Source of the DNA: Ophiosphaerella korrae
Lineage: Eukaryota; Ascomycota; Dothideomycetes; Pleosporales; Phaeosphaeriaceae
Direction of reading: 5' to 3'
NCBI GenBank assembly: GCA_028456385.1
Contig: JALNQF010000670.1
Location: 1 to 17,314, forward strand
DNA length: 17,314 nucleotides
In this document: one piece after another, positions 10,135 through 17,314 of the stretch
How the letters are laid out: each line of letters opens with the position of its first letter
Position numbering within the stretch: the stretch's first letter is position 1
Position numbers and translations under genes: made by a program
Notes under the pieces: generated by a model
Told to the model about the DNA's origin: nothing
The model's input: the letters and a program-made list of their open reading frames with translations, nothing else
Database searches by the model: none

Positions 10135-10150
10135 TTCTTGTTAACAAGAA
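10135..10150. other. perfect 16-bp palindrome
   Basis: TTCTTGTTAACAAGAA is fully self-complementary. It lies about 420 bp upstream of the membrane protein gene and about 300 bp beyond the 3' end of the broken transcription factor. The rest of 10,151-10,456 shows nothing supported; an 83-codon + strand frame (10172-10423) looks like chance. The palindrome could be a dimeric factor's site. Confidence 0.4.
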
Positions 10151-10456
10151 TAGCTGTGCCACAAATCGACCGTGCTCACTTCCCGTGGTAGTCACCATGG
10201 TCGGCAGAAGTGTGCCGTGCCCAAGAAAAGAATGCAATGTTACCCACTCTTCAATCCGGCCAATCATCTCCCTTTGAGATCCTTAGATTATGCATTGGGT
10301 TTTAACTTGCAGTGTAGCGAATGCCGCTTGTTCTGTTTCTCACTACATCCAGCACGCATATCCTGGGCTATTCTTTCCATGCGCTTTCTCGTGCGCCTGG
10401 ATGCACGCACCTTTACTTCCTAATCACACCTTACTCTCGAGCCAGCCCTAGAGCTA

Positions 10457-11952
10457 TTATATCTTTATAGTTAGATGTAACCCGTATGATCTATATGCGC
10501 AAGGGTCTGAGTCGGCCCAAAGTAATTGCAATGTATCGACAAGAATGGTGAGATGCTTCATGCTAGATTGATTGGAATGAATTACACTGAGAAACTGCTG
10601 CTGTTGATGCAATTTCGTCATACACATCCCTACGATGACAAAAGGCCACAAAATATTGCCTATGTACTGCGAAGATATGAGCTGAGGAGCGCGGCTGTAC
10701 AATTTGTTGATGTGGGACTAGATAGCATGTTTGACCGTCGGATCAGACACGACTGAGCCGGCCAGGGCGGTTGCAAGATGTATGTACAGTTCTTGGCGAT
10801 AAGTATCGCCGAGGCATCACCTCTGCTCCAATAGCTTGAGGGATTCTTCATAATGACGGGGCGGGATTGTCCAAGCGGCCACACGGCTGTAAATATGATC
10901 ATGGGCACTTCGAAGAACTGTAGTCGCGTACAATGGGCTCAAAGTCTCTTCAGTAAGCCGCCGTGATGCGAGCAGACTCACCTCGGGGACGAACTAACAG
11001 ATTCCATGGCTCCCGCCAAACAAAGCTGTAAACGTTAAGATTCTACCAATCTTTTGTAACATGAGAAAGGTGCCAAGAGGGAGAAATCGATCTGCGGCTG
11101 CGTTATAGGGTGTGATGTAGTTAGAGAAAACAAGGTACGGGTGCATTTCGATGTTGAAACCAAAACTTTCGAAATTGACAGCAATACAGTGTTTCCTCGC
11201 TGGGTTATTATCAAGAAGAGATAGCATGAGCTGGTGGCTCGTAAAATGATTGACCATGGATCCTTATATATTACCAGACAGGGCGTGAATTAGTATCAGC
11301 AGCACGCAAAAAGATGTTCTAGAATGATGTCTTCAAGCATTAAAAGGCACGTTATGGATGTAAAGCTGACTTACTTTATAGTGACATGCCACTAACAGGA
11401 TCTGTAACGTACTCTCTTTCTTTCCGAAATCATCTTCCTTCAGGCTGCAAAACTCCCGATGTAAGTCGCTAATCGGTTTGGAATAGTGCGGTCGTGTGGC
11501 TGTTGCGATTTTAGTGTTGGCGGAAAGTTTGTGCAACGAATGAGCGCTATCAAAAACTAGCAAGCTAAGCATGAGCAGGTCATCCGCAAGACCGAGTCGT
11601 AAAAGGAGCGTCGAAAAGGGGTTATTCTTCACCATGGCCATAGCGAAGAAGGGTATAGTATCTTTGAGATAATGCCGAAGGAACATGGCGGAGTCAGGGG
11701 TAAAGCCGCATGCGTCTTCGGATCCAGTTGGGGCTAGCGTAAGAGGGCAACTAATCTCCCATGCTAGACATTTTGTAACTGGAGATGACGAGATCGAGTT
11801 GACTTCTTACCTGTTACTCAGTCAAGCATGTTCCTCTGACAACCTGCACAACGCGGCTTCACCTCATCGCACTTCTTCATCCTGGATCGGCAAGTGAGTC
11901 AGCCAGCCCTAGACTGACGATGGCGTGGTCGAAGTTGGTTACTGCGCTGCAT
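10457..11952 (-). pseudogene. broken Zn2Cys6 (fungal GAL4-type) transcription factor
   Basis: The remnant starts at ATG 11952 with a basic N-terminus (MQRSNQLRPRHRQSRAG), then the zinc cluster LTCRSRMKKCDEVKPRCAGC. Spacing fits C-x2-C-x6-C-x6-C-x2-C-x6-C, but positions 1 and 6 are TGA (11899-11901 and 11818-11820). A likely 47-nt intron (11810-11764) follows. Then comes the middle homology region (MFLRHYLKDTIPFFAMAMVK, LLLRLGLADDLLMLSLL), a donor GTAAGT at 11374, and a probable 112-nt intron to 11263. The next exon starts DPWSIILRAT and needs a one-base frameshift near 11234 to continue as QLMLSLLDNN. The rest is one frame to TAA at 10457, broken by TAG 10994-10996, TGA 10817-10819 and TAG 10718-10720. 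It includes ILWPFVIVG and ends YGLHLTIKI, typical of the C-terminal end of this factor class. Such proteins bind DNA as nuclear regulators; the target is unknown. The damage makes a functional product very unlikely. Confidence 0.8.
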
Positions 11953-12697
11953 GCTTAATTGAAGTCAACAAGAAATCTGTCGCAGTTAGAGATTCGTATG
12001 TGGTATCTGCGATCTGGACGTTGGGGAGGATGATTTGAGAGACCCTCCGCCAACACTGCGTTCGAACCGGTGACGTAGCTATACTCAATAGGGGAGGCGG
12101 AAAGGAACTTGTGAGGCGCGCGAAGCGTGAGATTACCTAGTGTATAGGGGTGCTACCGATTTTACTGATGGTATTTAGGCTTGGCAGTCGCTTATAGAGC
12201 AATACCCTAAATATTCATTGCCCTTTAAAAGTAAAAAAATGGCTGCCATATTTTGTCTTTCAGGAGGGCTTGCTCGGGCATACAGTAATTTGTATTTTAC
12301 TGGAATATTTCACGATACTCAGGGTAAATGTGTTATTTGGCGATCACACAGTGATGATGCTATAAGGCAGTTGAAAGACTTTATGCACCATCGTAGACTT
12401 GGGCGGTACACGAAGGCAAAATTTCTTACGGGCCTGGGCCGGGTATGCAAAACGGCGAAGCAAGCTGTAAGATCTCTAAACTCGCCTTTAGCACTACTAC
12501 TAGTTGTCCGTAAATGTGCTATAATATTTCACGTACATGTGTCACCGGAAGTGTGAGATGGGTAGGAATTATAGGTATCGCGAACCGTGCTTACCTGCAG
12601 CGGCGCTACTGTGTCTGTGCGTGTAATGCCCCAGTTCGCGTGATGCCCCACCCTCACCAAAGTCGTGATCTCAAAGATAAGGCTTTAGAGCTACACA
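11953..12697. other. spacer without a supported gene
   Basis: This is the upstream region of the dead transcription factor. A + strand frame at 12218-12556 (starting MPFKSKKMAAIFCL) and an overlapping one at 12514-12768 have no recognisable motif, and the second runs into the inverted repeat, so neither is called. Composition is still balanced (CpA and TpG are common), turning AT-rich from about 12,770 on. Confidence 0.5.
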
Positions 12698-13585
12698 CAA
12701 TAGCTATTATTATAAGATTTTGTAGGAGAGTAGTAAGTAGAGGCTTGCGAGTAATTCAGGCTATCTAAATTTTACTAGGAGGCTAATATTATAGCTAGAG
12801 CGAGTAGTTTTACGTAGAGCTACTAACCTTACTATATAGCTACTTAAAACTTTTTATTAGTATAACTTTACTAATATTTAATGTTTTTAAAATCTTTTTT
12901 AATATTAAGTATTACTAAGATATATATTACTGTTTTATACTATAATTTATTTATAGTATAGTATAATATTAATACAATTAATATTTTAAAATAGCTAATT
13001 TTTTTTAAGCTAATAACTATTTTAAGGTATAATAACTTTCTTACTACTAGTTTAAATATAATAATTTTAAATTCTATTTAAATCCCTTTAGTATAACTTT
13101 AAAAAAATATTAAAATTACTTACCTAGACTTACTAATAAAAAAGTTATTAAGTATAATAAACTAAGTATTTTAAAAATAACTTTAATCTCTATATTTAAG
13201 ACTTAGTAATAACATTAATCTATAAAACTTTAATATATTATAAATATATCTTGAAATTATATTATATAAATGTTTTATAGTATATAGCCTTATATTTATA
13301 TAGTTATACTAATTTAAAAGCTATAATTTTAATTATATAGGAGTATATAGAATTTTATAATATAATCTATTAATAAGTACTAATTATAGAATATAAAATA
13401 TTTATTATATTATTTATATTTAGAAAATTAATATACTATTAATAATTAGTTAATTTTAGACTAATTATATATATTTATTATTAATTAACTTTTTTATAAT
13501 ATATATATATACTTAATATAGTTTATAAGTAAGTAGCTAGTAGAAGTAAGTAGCTAGCCTTAATAACTTTATATATCTATCTTAT
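12698..13585 (+). repeat. left arm of long inverted repeat
   Basis: Matches the reverse complement of 15,362-16,158 in order over its whole length. Anchors are attattataagatttt (12,706), ctatctaaattttacta (12,761), actttactaatatttaat (12,863), tctatatttaag (13,189) and gttttatagtatata (13,272). The outer ~100 bp is less RIP-mutated than its partner. Near 13,530 the word aagtaagtagctag is duplicated in this arm only. The arm is about 70-90 bp longer than its partner because of an insertion or deletion in 13,300-13,500. Confidence 0.85.
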
Positions 13586-13779
13586 CTTAACACGTAATAG
13601 CTCTATGTAATACCTATTAATTACTCTTAAAAGAGTTAGATATTTAGCTTATAATCTCTTCTATTAAAGAAAAGTACATTTTAAGTACTAGCCTTACTAC
13701 TTTAACGTTCTAAGTAGCCTAAATAATAGTACGCTGCTAACGCGCTAGTATACTTACTTAACGTAATTACTAGCCTAAC

Positions 13780-13998
13780 TTAAAGAAGCTTAGTTAGCTA
13801 AAGGAAGAGGTAATAGTTAATTATATTCTTAATCTAGATTCTTGTAGTTTTACCTTATCTCTAGCTACTATACGTAAGATAGCTAATAAACTACTTACTT
13901 AGCGTAGAAGTAAACTTACTAGCGTTTACTAAGTGTATAACTTTATTAAGCGTATAGATAGTCTTATAACGAGTTTTAATTACCTATATTTTATAGAA
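13780..13998 (+). pseudogene. pogo/Fot1-like transposase, N-terminal helix-turn-helix fragment
   Basis: One frame (codon start 13780) reads 73 codons with three stops (13795, 13900, 13930). It contains EEVIVNYILNLDS, IRKIANKLL and VYNFIKRIDSLITSFNYLY. This order matches the CENP-B/Tc5-type DNA-binding half of fungal pogo-family transposases: an 'EE..V..YI..LDS.GF' helix, a 'R.IAN.LL' helix, then 'WVYNFIKR...L.T.F.R.YD'. The stops sit where Gln, Arg or Trp would be expected, as CpA to TpA mutation gives. Further N-terminal coding sequence is likely in 13,640-13,780 but the frame is lost. Homology stops abruptly at about 14,000, where a repeated unit begins; the DDE catalytic domain does not follow. 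Confidence 0.7.
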
Positions 13999-13999
13999 G

Positions 14000-14385
14000 T
14001 AATAAGAGAAATCGAGATAGAACTAATTAGTCCTAACTTAAGTACTAACAAAGTATAGGATAAGTAGGGTAATAACCTAGATTAGAAAATAAACTATAAC
14101 CTAGATACGTAATATAAAGTAATCTATAATAACGTATAATAGATTAGTGTAATCTATAATTACATGTAATAGATTAGGAAAGGTATATAGTTAGTAGTAA
14201 TATATATTATTAGGATAGTATTAGTAATTTAATTATTAACTACGAGCAATAATACTTAATAATTATAAGATATCTTCTATTATTTGTAGCTTATTATAGA
14301 TTATAATACGTACTTTTGTTATTAACTTTTAATCTACTAGTACCCCTAATATAGGCTACTTATAGTTAATAATAGAGGCGCTATT
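14000..14385 (+). repeat. direct repeat unit, copy 1
   Basis: Shares with 14,848-15,195 long near-identical stretches such as aataacctagattagaaaat and tattaggatagtattagtaa. The offset is 848 bp at the start and 819 bp near the end. The change is explained by a ~29-bp internal tandem duplication here (gtaatctataa...atagatta read twice, 14,120-14,178). The unit interrupts the transposase just after the helix-turn-helix. It could be a small insertion element or a solo repeat; ends are approximate. Confidence 0.8.
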
Positions 14386-14677
14386 ATACTATATAATAGG
14401 TAGAGAGCTTTATATAAAGACCTAGCTACTATAAGTAGCTAGTTTAAGCTAGTATAGCGTATAAGAGCTATATACGCCTACTCTAGCTACTTTAGCTACT
14501 CTAGCTCTACTAGAGGCTCTCTAGGTAGCTTATATACTAAGTAATATATATAAGTATATACGCTAGTATAAGAGCTTATTACTAGTATTAATTATTAATA
14601 TAATTAATTAACTTAAAAAGAGAGGTTATATAATAATACTACAAGATTAGTAAATTTATAATTAGATCTATAGTCTT
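14386..14677. other. segment between repeat copies, probably mutated transposase
   Basis: No frame stays open. One + strand frame around 14,470-14,540 reads SSYFSYSSSTRGSLGSLYTK, a Ser-rich linker that might belong to the transposase's poorly conserved region before its C-terminus. The DDE catalytic triad cannot be located. Support is weak. Confidence 0.25.
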
Positions 14678-14850
14678 AAAAGAGCTAATAAAGTAGCTAG
14701 TAAGTATAAAATATAAAAAAAGAAGTAGATTTAGAAGAAAGGAGTCTTAATAAAGGGATAGGGAGAGGATTTAATTACTTTACTAAAGGCTAATTACTAG
14801 ATTAATCGTAAATAGCGTAAGAGTAAGTAGTATTTATATTATAGGTATAA
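14678..14850 (+). pseudogene. pogo/Fot1-like transposase, basic C-terminal fragment
   Basis: A 57-codon frame begins KRANKVASKYKI and continues with a Lys-rich run, KKGVLIKG, then GEDLITLLKAN, ending KSK-stop-YLYYRYNKR, with seven stops of TAG/TAA type. This resembles the basic C-terminus of fungal pogo-family transposases, where a 'R.rkk.iQ.GG.Lt...g.dLi' segment is followed by a Cys-x2-Cys 'GH(N)' knuckle. The Tyr pair in YLYY would be the mutated Cys pair (TGY to TAY). The fragment is cut off where the second repeat copy begins at about 14,848. Confidence 0.55.
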
Positions 14851-15195
14851 TAAAAGAAATTAAGAGAGAACTAATTAGTCTTAACTTAAGTACTAATAAA
14901 GTATAAAATAAGTAAAGTAATAACCTAGATTAGAAAATAAACTATAACCTAAATATATAATATAGAGTAATCTATAAGGATATATAATAGATTAGTAGAA
15001 GTATATAGTTAGTAGTAATATATATTATTAGGATAGTATTAGTAATTTAATTATTAACTACAAGCGATAATATATTAATATCGCAAGAATTATTCTATTA
15101 CCTATAGCCTATTACCTAATTACAACACGTACTTTAGTTATTAACTTCTAATCTACTATAACCCCTAGATATCTAGTAGTTAATAACTAGAGAGC
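14848..15195 (+). repeat. direct repeat unit, copy 2
   Basis: Second copy of the unit at 14,000-14,385, starting aataaaagaaat and ending after aatctactataacccct. It lacks the 29-bp duplication of copy 1 and begins exactly where the transposase C-terminus should reach its zinc knuckle. Between here and the right arm (15,196-15,361) nothing else is recognised. Confidence 0.8.
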
Positions 15196-15361
15196 CTATT
15201 ATAATTTAGGCCTAAGTTACTAGGCTTACGTATACTATAAGAAGTATAAAGAAACTAGGTATAACTTATATATATATAAAAGTAATATAGTAAGTACTAC
15301 TTAATTTAATATATTAATATATATACTCTACTCTACTACGTTATTAAGTTATATACTTAAA

Positions 15362-16158
15362 GAGATATATAAAGTTAGGAGGGCTAGCTACTTACTTATA
15401 AACTACATTAGTTTAAGAATATTTAAACCCTTTTATTTTTATTTTAAAGTAATCTAGAATATATAAAATATTAGTTCTAAAGTTTAAAAATATATTATTA
15501 TTATTATAAGGCTATATAAATAGATAGCGTATTTTTAAAAATATTTTAGTTTAACTAAATAAATTTTATAAGAATTAGATTATATACTATAAAACTTATA
15601 TATAATATAATTTATATATATATCTATAGTATATTAAAATTATATAGAGTAATAAAAGTATTAAATCTTAAATATAGAAGTTAAAGTTAGTTTTAAAATA
15701 CTTTATCTTTATAACTTAATAACTTTCTTAATAATGTATATAATTAGATAATTTAATAATAATTTTAAAGCAATTTACTATAGGTTTAAGGATTAAAAAA
15801 ATTATCTTTTTAAGTTTACTAGAATTAAAGTTATTATACTTAAAAAAACATAAGTTATAAAAACAAGTAGCTATTTTAAGAAGTTATTTATATTAGTAGT
15901 AAAATAAATTATTAAAAGATTGAAAAATATATCTATTATAGAAATAATAATAGTTATTATTATTAAAAAAGTTATTAAAAATATTAAATATTAGTAAAGT
16001 TATACTAGTAAAGAGTCTTAAGTAAGTATATAGTAGCTCTACTTAAAACTACTTACTCTAGATATAATATTAGCTTCTTAGTAAAATTTAGATAGCTTAT
16101 ATTACTTATAAGCTTTTACTTACTACTTTACTATAAAATCTTATAATAATATAGTAGG
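15362..16158 (-). repeat. right arm of long inverted repeat
   Basis: Reverse complement of 12,698-13,585. Compared with the left arm it has A where the left has G and T where the left has C at many positions near the outer end (for example gcttataag against gcttgcgag, and gtaaaagc against gtagaggc). It is therefore the more heavily RIP-mutated partner. It is followed directly by gggtgacacg. Confidence 0.85.
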
Positions 16159-17314
16159 GTGACACGAAAAAAAAGCCTAAAAAAAAGTTATAGTTTTTAA
16201 CTAGTAATAACTCTCCGAATAAAATAGCTAAAAATATAAGCGAACATAAATCCTAAAGTTAAATATCTAGGACTTTATTTTAGTATACTACAAATTTTGA
16301 TTACTAAGCAAATACAAGCTAGGATTTAAACTATTTAGAGGACTTTTTTTTTTGTAAAATTTAACCTTATAGAACTTTTTTATTAGGGTATAAAATTTAA
16401 TTTTTATTTAATCTAGTGTTTAGTAGGCTAGTAGAGATTATATTACCTAATTTTTATAGTATATTTATTATCTACTTATTTAGTTAATTTAAATAGAAAA
16501 AAGTAATAACTTTATTATAAAAGATAAACTTACTAAATAGACTACTAATTTATTAGTCTATTAAGGATAAAATAACTTCTAATCGTATTTTTTCTATATC
16601 TTTTCTAAATCCTTAATAACTAACGATAAACTTCTTAAAATTTAAACCTAAAGTTAACCTACTTTAATCTTCTAATATACTTCTATTAACTATTACTACT
16701 ATCTTTAATAGATAGTATATGTCTATTAATAATACTATAAAGCAAATTAGTAAAAAAAAACAGTTATTTACCCTCTATTAGCAAAGTAATAGAAAGGTAT
16801 TTTACTAGGTTAAAATTAAGAGAAATAAAATAACTAAATAGAGATTTAATTAGGAATCCTAGGAAGACGAATACAAGATTATTATTTGAAAATAATATTA
16901 ATATCTCTATTAGGAGCTTCTAATTATTTATCGAGGAAAAAAGCTATACTATTAACGTTACTAACAAAAAGCTCCTAATTAATAAATAAAATACTAAAAA
17001 AGAGTTTACTATTATAAAGACTAGCTAAAAAGGTAAAAAAATAATTAGATTAATACTAAAAAATATATATTTTAAGATATAGAAAGGAGATAGGACGAAA
17101 TATTACTAAAAATAGGGTAAAAAAAGAGTTAAGAAAGAAATAGTCTTTATATTAAATAGAAATAAGTTTAAGAAATATTCTAATTAACTAAAATATTCTA
17201 TTCTTTTTCTACTATATTTTCCTTATTATTATATTATAATAGCTAACTCACTAACTATTATATTACGTAAGGAAATAAATATCTAAGTATAAGGAGCTAT
17301 TTAGATTAGAAGAA
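16159..17314. repeat. AT-rich RIP-mutated repeat block, right flank
   Basis: It starts with gggtgacacgaaaaaaaagc, which looks like the terminus of another DNA transposon beside a TA, though the other end lies outside the window. From about 16,730 a + strand frame can be read with only TAA/TAG stops. It gives a very Lys/Ile-rich product (SKVIERYFTRLKLREIK, LIRNPRKTNTRLLFENNINI, KGKKIIRLILKNIYFK), perhaps a mutated transposase of unrecognised family. An 11-bp inverted repeat ATTAGGAGCTT/AAGCTCCTAAT lies at 16,909-16,919 and 16,969-16,979. No intact gene is seen. Confidence 0.6.

Larger units (their letters stand above)
12698..16158. mobile_element. RIP-mutated DNA transposon-like element with long inverted arms
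   Basis: About 3.5 kb is bounded by an imperfect inverted repeat whose arms can be followed over roughly 0.8-0.9 kb. The centre contains fragments of a pogo/Fot1-like transposase on the + strand and a pair of ~350-bp direct repeats. Known Fot1-type elements have terminal repeats of only some tens of bases, so arms of this length are unusual. They could reflect a foldback derivative, two elements in opposite orientation, or a nested insertion. Ends are approximate (within about 20 bp) and no target-site duplication was identified. The element has no intact gene and must be immobile on its own. Confidence 0.65.

Noticed and set aside
10172..10423. A + strand 83-codon frame as a small gene
   Set aside because: No motif, no family resemblance and no supporting promoter or splice signal; treated as chance.
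11779..11810. A 32-nt intron after the zinc cluster
   Set aside because: It keeps frame but is shorter than fungal introns normally are; the 47-nt alternative ending at 11764 also keeps frame.
11818..11901. TGA at two cysteine positions as selenocysteine recoding
   Set aside because: The same gene has two TAG stops, another TGA and a frameshift, no selenocysteine insertion structure was seen, and filamentous ascomycetes are generally thought to lack this pathway. A decayed gene explains it better.
12218..12768. Two + strand frames as a gene
   Set aside because: No recognisable motif, overlapping in different frames, and the second runs into the inverted-repeat arm.
14000..15195. The direct repeat pair as LTRs of one retrotransposon
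   Set aside because: The ~460 bp between them reads partly as the C-terminus of a cut-and-paste transposase, not as gag or pol, and the flanking sequence on the left is the same transposase's N-terminus.

Overview
The window looks like nuclear DNA of a filamentous ascomycete (Pezizomycotina). A gene-bearing island of balanced base composition (about 6,500-12,690) sits between two very AT-rich, gene-dead blocks. In both flanks the dinucleotides CpA and TpG are almost absent while TpA is hugely over-represented and CpG survives. That is the signature of repeat-induced point mutation (RIP), a fungal genome defence. The short spliceosomal introns (GTAAGT/GTATGT donors) and the fungal-specific protein families agree. 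I cannot name a species.

Left flank (1-6,500): mutated repeat DNA with no intact gene. It holds a 14-bp palindromic tandem array (251-334) and a possible retrotransposon gag remnant (2,560-3,330). Against the island edge stand three different minisatellites in a row, with periods of about 52, 108 and 71 bp (5,245-6,515). CpA/TpG reappear in the last copies of the 71-bp array, so the mutational damage fades into the island.

Island: (i) a + strand two-exon gene for a four-helix membrane protein of unknown function (6,888-7,827); (ii) a - strand two-exon gene for a Cys-rich, Ser/Thr-stalked single-pass membrane protein (8,748-9,714); (iii) a - strand broken Zn2Cys6 transcription factor (10,457-11,952). 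The third keeps its zinc-cluster context, middle homology region and C-terminus but has five in-frame stops and a frameshift. In its zinc cluster the first and sixth cysteine positions are both TGA. The spacers hold no convincing gene, only a few short palindromes.

Right flank (12,698-17,314): an imperfect inverted repeat with arms of roughly 0.8-0.9 kb (12,698-13,585 and 15,362-16,158) encloses RIP-mutated pieces of a pogo/Fot1-like transposase. The N-terminal helix-turn-helix and the basic C-terminus are readable; the catalytic middle was not found. A ~350-bp unit is present twice in direct orientation inside it. The last 1.1 kb is more mutated repeat DNA.

No pathway can be assembled from these genes. 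Two cell-surface or membrane proteins next to a decayed regulator, walled in by dead transposons, is the kind of isolated island where fungi often keep fast-evolving accessory genes. That last statement is inference.
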